A stretch of DNA of 54,253 nucleotides from positions 1 to 54,253 of the forward strand of contig JARVGI010000013.1 of NCBI GenBank assembly GCA_029762625.1, read 5' to 3'. Under the pieces are notes generated by a model. It was given only the letters and a program-made list of their open reading frames with translations, did no database searches and was not told the origin of the DNA. Each line of letters begins with the position of its first letter. The stretch's first letter is position 1. This document shows positions 1-8,464 of this stretch, piece after piece. Source of the stretch: Methanomicrobiaceae archaeon. GTDB lineage: Archaea > Halobacteriota > Methanomicrobia > Methanomicrobiales > Methanomicrobiaceae. A program made the translations under genes and the position numbers.

Positions 1-1479
1 GACATAGCCCTCCGGCCGGATGAACCGGAGCGAATAGGTGCCCGCTTTCAGGCTGCAGAAGCAGTAGCGGCCCTCGGAATCCGTGGTTCTCGACCTGAGT
101 TCGGTTCCTTCGCCGTCGTAGAGGATGACTTCGACGCCCTTGATGCCGGGTTCTCCCTCATCCTGAATGCCGTTGCCGTTGCGGTCCTCCCAGACGAAGT
201 CACCGATATTACCCTTTGGAATGGGTTTGGGTGCGGGCGTCGGTTCGGGTGCGGGCGCCGGTTCGATCACCTCGTCCAGCCTGACCGCCCAGGCGTCCGG
301 GTAGGGCGGCTGTGCTTCCAGCGTCCTGTTGAATTCACCAGCGAAGACATAGGATGTCTCCGAGATGCGGACGATCGACCGGGCGAGATCCTGGTTCGAT
401 CCTCCCAGCGCACCGTTCCACTCCTCTTCTGCGCTGCTATCGAGTTTGATCAGCCACGCATCGACATTGCCCGACCCGTAGTCCTCGATGGTCCCCGCCA
501 CCAGACGGCCTCCATCGGGAGTATCTGCGGCGGAGCGTGCCGTGGCATTGACATCAGGCCCGCCATAGGTTGCTTCGAGCAGGGGAGCTCCCGTGGCGTT
601 GAACCGCAGGTACCACGCATCGGTGTCGGTACGGTTCTCGCCGGTGAAGAAGGTGGTGGTGCCGACAAACGAGAAGTTCTGGGCATTTTCCTGGAATATA
701 TCCCATCCCGTATCATTTCCTGCGCCGCCGAAGGTCGCATTCCAGAGCTCCATGCCGGTGCTGTTCGTCTTCACCACCCAGCCGTCGGCTTCTTCGGCCT
801 CAAACGACTCGGTGTAGCCTGCAAAAAGGAAATTCCCCTCCTCGTCTTCGATCACCGAATAGGCGGACTCGTTCTGCTCCCCGCCGAAGCGGCCGGTCCA
901 CTCCTCCTCGCCGGTGGCATTGATCTTCACCAGCCAGGCGTCGATGTTCCCGGAAGCATATCCCTCGATGCTCCCTGCAAAGAGGTACCCCCCGTCACCG
1001 GTCTGGATGATCGAGTAGGCGGTGGCATTCACCTCGGGCCCGCCGAAGGTCCGGTTCAGCACCTCATATCCCGTGGCGTTGATCCCGACTATCCATGCAT
1101 CGGTGTGGTACAGGTCGCCCTCGAGCGGCAGGGCCGTGCTTCCTGCAAAGACGATGATGCCGTCATCGCTTTGGATGACATCGTATGCGGTGTCATTCAG
1201 GAGCGTTCCATACGCCACGTCCGAGAGCAGCGCTCCCTCATCTGCTTCGACCACCCCCAGCCATGCGTCGATCAGCCCGGCGCCTTTCGCGTCCGTATCC
1301 CCGGCGAAGATCAGGCTTGCATTCTCTGCTTGAATAATCGAATACGCCGATTCATTTGTCTCCTCATCGCCGTAGGTGGTGTTCCATACGACCGAGAGTT
1401 CGAACGCCGCCGCGGTTCCACATCCGAGGCACATCATCACCAGGACGATGAGGGCGGCACCTTTCAATACTCGTTGCAT
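1..1479 (-). CDS. secreted beta-propeller protein with SdrD-B-like domain, 3' truncated by window edge
   Basis: The frame opens at an ATG at 1479 and runs through base 1 without a stop, so at least 493 codons are present and the C-terminus lies outside the window. Residues 1-25 form a hydrophobic signal sequence. Six or seven repeats of roughly 60 residues follow, each with elements like DAWLVKINATG, FGG, SAYSII and FLFAG, as in bacterial and archaeal SBBP-type beta-propellers. A Pro/Ala/Glu linker leads into GNIGDFVWEDRNGNGIQDE and a collagen-B-like fold typical of SdrD-B domains. It is probably an exported surface protein of the cell envelope. The ligand is unknown. There is no gene-level partner: the next gene is divergent. 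Confidence 0.75.
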   Translation of the reverse strand, partial: MQRVLKGAALIVLVMMCLGCGTAAAFELSVVWNTTYGDEETNESAYSIIQAENASLIFAGDTDAKGAGLIDAWLGVVEADEGALLSDVAYGTLLNDTAYDVIQSDDGIIVFAGSTALPLEGDLYHTDAWIVGINATGYEVLNRTFGGPEVNATAYSIIQTGDGGYLFAGSIEGYASGNIDAWLVKINATGEEEWTGRFGGEQNESAYSVIEDEEGNFLFAGYTESFEAEEADGWVVKTNSTGMELWNATFGGAGNDTGWDIFQENAQNFSFVGTTTFFTGENRTDTDAWYLRFNATGAPLLEATYGGPDVNATARSAADTPDGGRLVAGTIEDYGSGNVDAWLIKLDSSAEEEWNGALGGSNQDLARSIVRISETSYVFAGEFNRTLEAQPPYPDAWAVRLDEVIEPAPAPEPTPAPKPIPKGNIGDFVWEDRNGNGIQDEGEPGIKGVEVILYDGEGTELRSRTTDSEGRYCFCSLKAGTYSLRFIRPEGYV

Positions 1480-1812
1480 TCGTCAACTTCCCCCTGTCAT
1501 TCGTAACTATCCCTCTCGCGCGGTGGGTGTGTGCTCGGTGGCTTCCCTGCATTCGTGCATGCAGCAAGCTCACGCGATTATGGCGGTCTCAGCTGCGATG
1601 TACAGGTATGCTGGCTATGATACATCGCAGGCGTGCGGTCTTTCTGCGAATGGGGACGGGGGGTAGTATTACTATACGGCCTTAAAAATATTTGCAGGAA
1701 AATAATTCATGATCAGAATCGCATGATCCCGGGGTGAGGTTCCCCTCTCTTCTTCTCCGGTGCGCAGGAGAAGAGCGGTAGAGTTTTTGTACCTCTGCAT
1801 CCACACTGTTGC
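1480..1812. other. intergenic region with inverted repeat and AT-rich promoter
   Basis: This 333-bp gap separates divergent genes. It holds an inverted repeat, CTGCGATGTA at 1593-1602 and TACATCGCAG at 1621-1630, with an 18-nt spacer. An AT-rich stretch at about 1680-1700 (TTAAAAATATTT) could serve as a TATA element in either direction. I see no convincing coding frame in it. Confidence 0.5.
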
Positions 1813-2328
1813 ATGAAACTGCTGCTGGTCATCGCACCCGAGAATTTCAGGGATGAGGAACTTGAAGTACCTCGTTCCGTATTCGATCGCCACGGCATTG
1901 GCTATGATATCGCTTCCACAAAGACCGGGATATGTTCGGGGATGCTGGGTGCAACCGCCGAAGCCACCCTTGCGCTGGACAAGGTCGTTTCTGAGGAGTA
2001 TGCGGGCATCGTGATCGTGGGCGGGATAGGAGCGCAGGACCATCTCTGGGACAATGCAGCGCTGCAGGACCTCGTCAGGACATTCTTTGAATCGGGAAGT
2101 GTGGTCGCCGCGATCTGTCTCTCCTCGGTCGTGCTCGCGAAAGCCGGCATCCTCAAGGGCCGGGAGGCGACGGTATTTCGGAGTCCTGCCTCCGTGAAGG
2201 AAATGAAAAAGGGCGGTACTGTGCTCGTCGACATTCCGGTGGTTGCCGACATGGACCTGATTACGGCGGCGGGCCCTTCGGTGGCAGAAGCGTTTGCTGA
2301 AGCGATCGTGGACAAACTGGTGTGCTGA
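1813..2328 (+). CDS. DJ-1/PfpI family protein
   Basis: A 171-residue protein of the DJ-1/PfpI class I glutamine-amidotransferase-like fold. Cys102 sits in the nucleophile elbow AAICLSS, and the acidic pair Glu15/Glu16 in FRDEELEVP is where the family keeps the glutamate that contacts the cysteine. The length matches single-domain archaeal PfpI proteins. Members act as chaperones, deglycases, glyoxalase III-like enzymes or peptidases, and the sequence does not say which. There is no signal peptide, so it is cytoplasmic. The glycosyltransferase gene begins 20 bp downstream on the same strand, suggesting co-transcription. No clear ribosome-binding site precedes the ATG. Confidence 0.8.
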   Translation: MKLLLVIAPENFRDEELEVPRSVFDRHGIGYDIASTKTGICSGMLGATAEATLALDKVVSEEYAGIVIVGGIGAQDHLWDNAALQDLVRTFFESGSVVAAICLSSVVLAKAGILKGREATVFRSPASVKEMKKGGTVLVDIPVVADMDLITAAGPSVAEAFAEAIVDKLVC

Positions 2329-2348
2329 ATCCCGGGTGAAGAGCGACC

Positions 2349-3056
2349 GTGGTCAGTTGGGATCAGTGCACCATCGTTGTCCCCGCCTATAATGAAGCGG
2401 AGCGCATCGACCGGCTCTTAAACGATCTGGGTGGTTTCGAAGGACATCTGGTGTTTGTGTGCGACGGAAACGATGCCACCGCCGAAACCATCCGCAGGTT
2501 CGCGGATCGCCATCCCGAACTCTCGCTCCTCTGCCTTGAGTTCGGGTATCGCCTTGGCAAAGGCGGAGGCGTCATGGAGGGCATAAAGGCGGCAGATACG
2601 CCCTTCGTGGGATTCATGGATGCCGACGGCTCGACCCCGCTCGGGGAGATGATGAAGCTCTTTGCGATGCTCGAGGGGGCCGAGGCAGCCATCGGCTCAC
2701 GCTGGCTGCAAGGTTCGGAGATCGTGATCGCCCAGGGGTGGTGGCGCCGTCTGCAAAGCAGGATATTCAACGCCCTGGTGCGGGTGCTCTTCGGGCTGGA
2801 CTTCCGGGACACCCAGTGCGGGGCGAAAGCGTTTCGCAGGGATCCCCTCGATGTGGTGCTACCATCGATGGTCTCGAAGGGCTTCGAATTCGACGTGGAA
2901 CTCCTCTGGCGCCTGCAGAATGCCGGGTGCAGGATCGAGGAGGTGCCCATACGGTGGATCAACCGCGGAGACTCCCGCGTGGGGGGTGCGGATGGGCTGG
3001 GCATGATCATTGCGCTCGTCCGCCTGCGATGCAATCCCTCCGGGGCACCGGAATGA
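2349..3056 (+). CDS. family 2 glycosyltransferase (dolichyl-phosphate sugar synthase-like)
   Basis: A 235-residue GT-A glycosyltransferase. The N-terminal VVPAYNEAERI nucleotide-binding start, the acidic metal motif MDADGST around residue 98, and the later SRWLQGS and DTQCGAKAFRR segments match the DPM1/Alg5-like branch that transfers a sugar from a nucleotide sugar to a polyprenyl phosphate. No transmembrane segments follow the catalytic domain, so it would be a peripheral membrane or soluble enzyme. It probably supplies lipid-linked sugar for S-layer or lipid glycosylation. The start is GTG at 2349, behind a GGTGA-like site. It lies 20 bp after the DJ-1 gene. Confidence 0.8.
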   Translation: MVSWDQCTIVVPAYNEAERIDRLLNDLGGFEGHLVFVCDGNDATAETIRRFADRHPELSLLCLEFGYRLGKGGGVMEGIKAADTPFVGFMDADGSTPLGEMMKLFAMLEGAEAAIGSRWLQGSEIVIAQGWWRRLQSRIFNALVRVLFGLDFRDTQCGAKAFRRDPLDVVLPSMVSKGFEFDVELLWRLQNAGCRIEEVPIRWINRGDSRVGGADGLGMIIALVRLRCNPSGAPE

Positions 3057-3062
3057 GAGGGG

Positions 3063-3107
3063 ACGGGAAAACGTATCAAAGCCGGAGTGCCGGGTACCGC
3101 TTCCCGT
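3063..3107. terminator. inverted repeat between convergent genes
   Basis: ACGGGAA at 3063-3069 pairs with TTCCCGT at 3101-3107 in the 59-bp gap between the convergent glycosyltransferase and hisD genes. It may form a bidirectional 3'-end hairpin. There is no strong T-tract, so termination is an inference from position. Confidence 0.3.
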
Positions 3108-3115
3108 GAACAAAG

Positions 3116-4372
3116 TTAATCGGGACTGGTGCGCCTGATGCGCACCGATTCGGCGTGGGCATGCAGCCCCTCCGCATCGGCGAGCGCCTCGACCACGTCG
3201 CCGATGGCCTCGAGTCCGCCCCGGTCGATGATCTGGACGGTCGAGGTTTTATAGAAGTGGCGCACGTCGAGGCCCGAGTAGAGTGCGGCATAACCCGCCG
3301 TGGGAAGGACGTGATTGGTCCCCGAGGCGTAATCGCCGCAGGCCACCGGCGCGAACGGGCCGACGAAGATCGATCCGGCGTTGCGCACCCGGGTCAGGAC
3401 GGCGAGGCTGTCCGCCACCTGGATGGAGAGGTGCTCGGGGGCGATCGCGTCGATCGCCTCCACGCCGGCGGCGAGGTCGTCCACGATGACATAGCCGGAA
3501 TTGCCGAGCGCCCGCTCGATGATCTCCCTTCTGGGCGCACTGCCGGCGAGACGCGCCACCTCAGCCCCCACCGCGCCGGCGAGATCGGGGTCGGTGGTGA
3601 CGAGGACGCAGGCGGCATGGGGGTCATGCTCCGCCTGGGCGAGAATGTCCGCGGCGATGAAGGTGGGGTTGGCGCTCCCGTCGGCGATGATGCCGATCTC
3701 GCTGGGGCCCGCGGGGAAATCGATCTCCGCGTGGTCGCGCAGGAGCATCTTTGCCGCCGTGACGTAGACGTTTCCGGGCCCCACGATCTTCTGTACCGGT
3801 GCGATGGTTTCCGTGCCCAGCGCCATGGCGCCGATCGCCTGTGCGCCGCCCACCCGGTAGATCTCGTCGACGCCGGCGATGTCAAGGGCGAGGATGGTGA
3901 GCGGGTGAATCGGGGGCGGGGAGCAGCAGCATATTTCCGCGACGCCCGCCACACGTGCGGGAACGGCGGTCATCAATGCGGTCGAGGGGTACGCCGCCCG
4001 CCCGCCGGGCACATAGCAGCCGATCCGGTGCAGGGGCGTTGTCTTGACCCCGAGGGTGATGCCCGGCTCCACCTCCTGCAGCCAGAGATCATCCGGCTTC
4101 TGCAGCTCGTGGAACCGGGTGATGCGCGCTTCCGCCTCGATGAGGCTCTCGGTGAGGCGGTAGTCGACATCCTCGAAGGCCTGGTCGCGCTCTGCCTCGG
4201 TGACCGCGAGCTGCTCGAGGTCGATTCCGTCAAACTGCCGGGTAAGAGCAAACAGTGCGGCGTCGCCCTCGCTCTTCACCCTGCCGATGATCTCCTCCAC
4301 GGCAGGCCGTACTTCGTCGAGGCTCGACCGCCGGGTGGCCGTCCAGTCATCAATCTCCAGCGCCTTCCACAT
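3116..4372 (-). CDS. hisD: histidinol dehydrogenase
   Basis: This enzyme catalyses the last two oxidations of histidine synthesis, L-histidinol to L-histidine, with NAD and zinc. I chose the ATG at 4372 (protein MWKALEIDDW..., 418 residues) because it matches the normal family length. An upstream in-frame extension of 52 codons to 4528 looks non-coding. Family signatures are visible: YVPGGRAAYPS, GPGNVYVTAAK, the zinc-ligand region ILAQAEHDP, the catalytic pair in APEHLSIQV, GTNHVLPT, and a C-terminal LHAHAESVRIR that carries a zinc-ligand histidine. No other his gene is nearby. It converges with the glycosyltransferase and is divergent from the tup operon. Confidence 0.95.
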   Translation of the reverse strand: MWKALEIDDWTATRRSSLDEVRPAVEEIIGRVKSEGDAALFALTRQFDGIDLEQLAVTEAERDQAFEDVDYRLTESLIEAEARITRFHELQKPDDLWLQEVEPGITLGVKTTPLHRIGCYVPGGRAAYPSTALMTAVPARVAGVAEICCCSPPPIHPLTILALDIAGVDEIYRVGGAQAIGAMALGTETIAPVQKIVGPGNVYVTAAKMLLRDHAEIDFPAGPSEIGIIADGSANPTFIAADILAQAEHDPHAACVLVTTDPDLAGAVGAEVARLAGSAPRREIIERALGNSGYVIVDDLAAGVEAIDAIAPEHLSIQVADSLAVLTRVRNAGSIFVGPFAPVACGDYASGTNHVLPTAGYAALYSGLDVRHFYKTSTVQIIDRGGLEAIGDVVEALADAEGLHAHAESVRIRRTSPD

Positions 4373-4540
4373 AACGGCAAAAACGTCGCCTTCTGAGGGG
4401 TTATGGGTTTCGGTACCACGGTTGATCGGTTCTCGAACCGATGTGCCGCGGTGTCCTTTCACAGAAGGGAAGGTGCGTGGCTGGAGTAAAACGCCAGGAT
4501 ATGAGAGGTGTGAGTTAATTTTGTTCAATTTAATTGCATA

Positions 4541-4570
4541 ACGATAATATTATATTTATAATAGCATACT
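4541..4570 (+). promoter_or_regulatory. TATA promoter of tupA
   Basis: TTATATTTATA at 4552-4562 is a strong archaeal TATA-like element. It lies only about 24 bp from the tupA ATG at 4581, and no Shine-Dalgarno sequence precedes that ATG, so the transcript is probably leaderless or nearly so. Confidence 0.55.
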
Positions 4571-4580
4571 ATGTTTCTCT

Positions 4581-5549
4581 ATGTCAGATGGTATAAATAT
4601 CTTGAGGCTATCGCTTGCAGCCATCCTCGTGCTCGGAATCTGCCTTGCCGGGTGTACCGGAACGGAAAATCAGGATGGCCAGACGACACCGAACGAAACG
4701 GCTGCACCTCCTTCGGGTGAACAGCTGAGAATCGCCACGACGACAAGCCTGTACGATACCGGACTTCTTGATAGGATCGAGGACACGTATGAAGCGCAGA
4801 CCGGCGTTGATCTTCAGATCTCCTCACAGGGAACGGGAAAAGCGATTGAACTGGCGACACGTTGCGACGTAGATCTCCTCTTCGTGCACTCGCCATCTCA
4901 GGAGCAGGCATTCCTCGATGCAGGCTATGGGACCAACCACCGTTGCATCGCCTACAACTTCTTCCAGATCGTAGGCCCCGAGGACGATCCTGCAGGCATC
5001 GCAGGCATGGACCCGGTAGAGGGATTCAGAGAGCTCTATGAGCAGGGCACGGCCGAGGAGCCTGGTGTGCAGTTCGTCTCCCGCGGCGATGATTCGGGCA
5101 CGCATTCCAAGGAGAAGACCCTCTGGGATATGGCCGGCTATGACTACGAGACCGATGTGCGTGGATCCGGCGAATGGTACGTTGAAGCCGGCAAGGGCAT
5201 GGGTGAAACCCTTGTTATGGCGAGTGAAACGGACGCCTATACACTGACCGATGAGGGAACTTACCTCGCTTTCCAGGGTGATCTAGTGCTCGTCCCCATC
5301 ATTGACCAGGGCGACGCGCTGCTGAACCGCTACAGTGTCATGGCAGTGAATCCAGAGCACTGCCCCGGTGTCAATATCGAGGAGGCCAATAATTTCATCG
5401 ACTGGATGATCTCGGACGAGGCGAAGGATCTGATCAGTTCATTTGGCGTGGAGGATTACGGAAAAGCGCTCTTCACTCCGCTCTACGCGCCGGAGTGCAC
5501 GGCAACCCCGTTCAACTGCTCCTGCGCGGAACCGGTCTCCGAGACGTGA
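4581..5549 (+). CDS. tupA: tungstate ABC transporter substrate-binding lipoprotein, TupA type
   Basis: A 322-residue binding protein. Residues 1-25 are a lipoprotein signal ending in LAGC (Cys25). After a Thr/Pro-rich spacer comes the TupA hallmark IATTTSLYDTG at 51-61, then DLLFVHSP, a SRGDDSGTHSKE loop and GMGETLVMASE, all characteristic of high-affinity tungstate-binding proteins rather than ModA. It would be membrane-anchored, facing the pseudoperiplasm, and deliver oxyanion to TupB. It is the first gene of tupABC, followed 68 bp later by tupB. Tungstate preference over molybdate is inferred from the family; the Cys residues near the C-terminus are unusual extras. Confidence 0.88.
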   Translation: MSDGINILRLSLAAILVLGICLAGCTGTENQDGQTTPNETAAPPSGEQLRIATTTSLYDTGLLDRIEDTYEAQTGVDLQISSQGTGKAIELATRCDVDLLFVHSPSQEQAFLDAGYGTNHRCIAYNFFQIVGPEDDPAGIAGMDPVEGFRELYEQGTAEEPGVQFVSRGDDSGTHSKEKTLWDMAGYDYETDVRGSGEWYVEAGKGMGETLVMASETDAYTLTDEGTYLAFQGDLVLVPIIDQGDALLNRYSVMAVNPEHCPGVNIEEANNFIDWMISDEAKDLISSFGVEDYGKALFTPLYAPECTATPFNCSCAEPVSET

Positions 5550-5590
5550 ATCTGCATACCCTTTAATGATCGGCGAGAAGCGACGGTGAT

Positions 5591-5629
5591 GGAGAGAGGA
5601 CAGTTCCACAGGAACCAATGATTAAAGGC
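5591..5629 (+). promoter_or_regulatory. tupB ribosome-binding region with intervening hairpin
   Basis: A purine-rich GGAGAGAGGA at 5591-5600 is separated from the ATG at 5618 by a small perfect hairpin, GTTCC (5603-5607), ACA loop, GGAAC (5611-5615). Folding would bring the site close to the ATG. A second in-frame ATG lies at 5630. Confidence 0.35.
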
Positions 5630-6334
5630 ATGAATGAGATCTTTCAGGATAATGAGATCATCCAGGGATTCATCCAGGCGATCGAACTCATCATATCTCT
5701 CGATCCAGATGTGATAGAGATCACCCTGCGTTCGCTCTATGTCTCCCTCTCCGCCACCTTTACCGCCTCTCTCATCGCTCTTCCCCTGGGAGCGTACATC
5801 TATTTTAACGAGTTTCGGGGAAAGCGTGCGGTTATCAATCTTCTCCAGACGCTTTATGCACTCCCGACGGTGATCGTCGGTCTAGCCGTTTTCCTGATGC
5901 TCTCCCGTTCCGGGCCTCTCGGGTTTCTGGGGATGCTCTTCACACCACAGGGTATGGTCGTTGCCCAGACGATCCTGATCATTCCCCTCATCACCGGGCT
6001 GACCGTTTCGGCACTGAGCGGCATCGACCGGGAGATGCGCTATACCATCATCTCGCTGGGATCAAGCCAGCTGCAGTCGATCGTCACCATCCTCCGGGAG
6101 GCGAGGTTTGCCATACTGGCGGCGGTGCTTCTCGGGTTCGGCCGGGCCATCGCTGAGGTGGGGACGGTGATGCTGATCGGCGGCAATATACGCGGGTTCA
6201 CGCGTGTGCTGACCACCGCCATCGCCCTTAACACCTCCATGGGGAATTTTTCCTTCTCGATCGCCCTCGGGATTATCCTTTTAAGCGTGGCGCTGGTGGT
6301 CAATATCATCCTCAATGTCGTCCAGGGGCGGTAG
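5618..6334 (+). CDS. tupB: tungstate ABC transporter permease, TupB type
   Basis: A 238-residue integral membrane protein with about five or six hydrophobic segments. It contains the binding-protein-dependent permease loop, seen as SLGSSQLQSIVTILREARFAILAAVLLGFGRAIAEVG in two short blocks: the EAA-like ILREAR and GFGRAIAEVG. It would form a homodimeric channel for tungstate with TupC. The start is ATG 5618, or possibly 5630 (MNEIFQDNE). It ends 3 bp before tupC, so the two are certainly co-transcribed and probably co-translated. Length and topology match TupB of other archaea and bacteria. Confidence 0.88.
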   Translation: MIKGMNEIFQDNEIIQGFIQAIELIISLDPDVIEITLRSLYVSLSATFTASLIALPLGAYIYFNEFRGKRAVINLLQTLYALPTVIVGLAVFLMLSRSGPLGFLGMLFTPQGMVVAQTILIIPLITGLTVSALSGIDREMRYTIISLGSSQLQSIVTILREARFAILAAVLLGFGRAIAEVGTVMLIGGNIRGFTRVLTTAIALNTSMGNFSFSIALGIILLSVALVVNIILNVVQGR

Positions 6335-6337
6335 CAG

Positions 6338-7432
6338 ATGATTGAAGCGGAGAATATCACCAAAGTCTATGGCGAGATGGAAGTCCTCCATGGTGTCGAT
6401 CTCTCGGTAGGAGAGGAAGATATCCTTGGGATCATCGGGCCGAGCGGGTCAGGAAAGAGCACGTTTTTGCGCGTCCTCGACCTGATCGAACCGCCGGATG
6501 CAGGAGAGCTCTCGATCTTCGACGTGGATGTGGTGAAGCATTCGGACCGCGTGGTCGAGTTGCGGCGGCGGATGGGAATGCTCTTCCAGAAACCCATCGT
6601 CTTCAACACATCCGTCCATGAAAACGTCGCGATGGGGTTGAAGTACCGGCACGTGAGCAAGGACGAGATCGACCGGAGCGTGAAGGAGATGCTGGAGGCC
6701 GTCGGCCTTGCCCGGTATATCAGGAGCAATGCGAGAAACCTCTCCGGCGGGGAGCAGCAGCGCGTCTCCCTCGCCCGGGTGCTGGTCACCGAACCCGAGA
6801 TCCTCTTCCTGGACGAACCCACGGCGAACCTGGATCCAAAATCTGCGGAGACCATCGAACGCCTGGTCATGCGCATGAACAGGGACCGGGGGATGACCGT
6901 GGTGATGAACACCCACGATATGCTCCAGGGACAGCGTGTTGCAAAACGCATCGGCGTGATGATCGGGGGTGATATTCTCCAGGTGGGCAGTCCCCGGGAG
7001 ATCTTCTACGCCCCGAACAGTACAAGGATAGCCAATTTCGTTGGCGTCGATAACATCCACGACGGGAAGGTTCTGGGAAGGGAACACGGGATTACCTCGG
7101 TCGAGGTGGCCGGGACTACGCTGTACGTTGGGGAGTCCCCCCCGAAACAGCGTGACCGTGTCAAGGTCATCTTCCGGGGCGAGGATGTGACCATCGGTGT
7201 CGGGGAAACCGCACAGACGAGTGCCCGGAACGTCCTCAACGGCACCATTGCTGAGGTTTCAGATGTTGCCCCCTTTGTATACGTGAAAGTCGACTGCGGG
7301 TTTCCGGTGAGTGCGCTTGTCACCATGCGATCGGCGGAGGAGATGGCGCTTGAAGAGGGCACGCAGGTATGGGCGTCCATCAAAGCAAGTACGTTGCATC
7401 TGATTGCCGAATCGGAAGAAAGCGAAGGGTAA
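6338..7432 (+). CDS. tupC: tungstate ABC transporter ATP-binding protein, TupC type
   Basis: A 364-residue ABC ATPase. Walker A GPSGSGKST is at 34-42, the signature LSGGEQQR at 135-142, and Walker B ILFLDEPT around 155-162. Unlike the short bacterial TupC it carries a C-terminal extension of about 130 residues that ends in a Mop/TOBE-like domain (TSARNVLNGTIAEV through VWASIKASTLHL). Such domains bind oxyanion and can shut the transporter down when the metal is plentiful. That mode of feedback is known for ModBC/ModC and is inferred here. It acts at the cytoplasmic face with TupB. The storage-protein gene starts 46 bp downstream. Confidence 0.88.
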   Translation: MIEAENITKVYGEMEVLHGVDLSVGEEDILGIIGPSGSGKSTFLRVLDLIEPPDAGELSIFDVDVVKHSDRVVELRRRMGMLFQKPIVFNTSVHENVAMGLKYRHVSKDEIDRSVKEMLEAVGLARYIRSNARNLSGGEQQRVSLARVLVTEPEILFLDEPTANLDPKSAETIERLVMRMNRDRGMTVVMNTHDMLQGQRVAKRIGVMIGGDILQVGSPREIFYAPNSTRIANFVGVDNIHDGKVLGREHGITSVEVAGTTLYVGESPPKQRDRVKVIFRGEDVTIGVGETAQTSARNVLNGTIAEVSDVAPFVYVKVDCGFPVSALVTMRSAEEMALEEGTQVWASIKASTLHLIAESEESEG

Positions 7433-7478
7433 ACAATACTCTTTTCATGCATCGCAGTACTGTAGGGAGATGAGGAAC

Positions 7479-8285
7479 ATGACGCACCGGCGGGATCTCG
7501 ATTCAAAACTGAAAGGCGAATCACTGGTACGAAAAGGGCTTCTGAAACGCTACATGGGCCGCGCTCAGCTCAAGATCGCCCCCGACCTCAATATCATTAA
7601 AATCGGGGGGCACGGGATCATCGACTACGGTGCGCCCGTCGTCAAACCGCTTGCCGATGAGATCGGGAATCTTTCGAAGGAATACAAAATGCTGGTGGTG
7701 ACCGGGGGCGGGGTGAGGGTCCGGCATATCCTCGATATCGGCCTCGACCTTGAGATGCCGACCGGAGTTCTCGCCGAGCTCGCCGGAAAGATCAGCGAGC
7801 AAAATGCCATCATGATCGCGGTTCTCCTCTCGAAATACGGGGGTATGCGGATCCATACCGCCGATCTGCTCGACATCCCCATGCTCTTGAGGATGGGACT
7901 GCTTCCGGTCACCCACGGAACGCCCCCCTATGGGCTTTACGAGTATCCCCCCGAGATCGGGATGATTCCTCCCCACCGCACCGACACCGGGGCGTTTCTC
8001 GCCGCAGAGGTACTGGGGGCTCGGTCCTGCATCCTCGTCAAGAATGTGGACGGACTGTATACGGAAAATCCTGAGGAAAATCCTGATGCCGAACTGATCC
8101 GCGATATCACGGCGCAGGAGCTGATCGATATGGATATGGAGGACCTCGTGCTGGAGGACAAGGTGGTGACGCTTCTCCGGGATGCAAAGAACGTCGCCGA
8201 GGTCAGGATCGTCAACGGCCACAAGCGTGGCATGCTTGAGAAAGCGCTGAAGGGGGAAAATCCAGGATCAATTATACGAAAATAA
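7479..8285 (+). CDS. molybdenum/tungsten storage protein-like (MosA/MosB, amino acid kinase fold)
   Basis: A 268-residue amino-acid-kinase/UMP-kinase-fold protein. Blocks recall the Azotobacter molybdenum storage protein: IKIGG at 40-44, TGGGVRVRH near 75-83, GVLAEL, EQNAIM, GTPPYGLY at 147-154, IPPHRTDTG at 163-171, and VKNVDGLYTENP at 187-198. That protein stores polyoxomolybdate or tungstate clusters in an ATP-driven hexamer. I chose ATG 7479 because GGGAGATGAGG precedes it at a good distance; ATG 7470 is an alternative. It follows tupC and sits between two Mo/W importers, which supports metal storage over UMP kinase activity. Only one subunit gene is present, so a homohexamer would be required. 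Confidence 0.75.
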   Translation: MTHRRDLDSKLKGESLVRKGLLKRYMGRAQLKIAPDLNIIKIGGHGIIDYGAPVVKPLADEIGNLSKEYKMLVVTGGGVRVRHILDIGLDLEMPTGVLAELAGKISEQNAIMIAVLLSKYGGMRIHTADLLDIPMLLRMGLLPVTHGTPPYGLYEYPPEIGMIPPHRTDTGAFLAAEVLGARSCILVKNVDGLYTENPEENPDAELIRDITAQELIDMDMEDLVLEDKVVTLLRDAKNVAEVRIVNGHKRGMLEKALKGENPGSIIRK

Positions 8286-8379
8286 TCCTCGTCATCGCTT
8301 TTTGAGAGCAAGATTTCTGAGTATTCATGCCAAGCACGAGAATCTATTTTCCTCAGCCGTACACGATGGGTCTGGCAAT

Positions 8380-8440
8380 ATGCTAACTATGTTTATTTAA
8401 TTAATTTACAAGGTTTAAGTTCAAAAATAAAGTCTTATGT
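8380..8440 (+). promoter_or_regulatory. AT-rich promoter of the wtp operon
   Basis: The gap 8286-8464 contains GCTAACTATGTTTATTTAATTAATTT in two adjacent elements, TTTATTTAATTAA around 8391-8403 and CAAAAATAAAG around 8422-8432. Either could be the TATA box for wtpA. A CTAAC...TTTATT arrangement resembles the other Mo-gene promoters in this window. Confidence 0.4.
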
Positions 8441-8464
8441 AGGTTGGAAGAAATCTATTTTTTC

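Noticed and set aside
3155-4396. 413-codon plus-strand open frame opposite hisD
   Set aside because: It lies antisense to a clear hisD, has Arg/Gly/Asp-rich composition typical of the opposite strand of GC-rich genes, and shows no domain.
4373-4528. 52-residue N-terminal extension of HisD
   Set aside because: It has no family similarity; the ATG at 4372 gives the normal HisD N-terminus and length.
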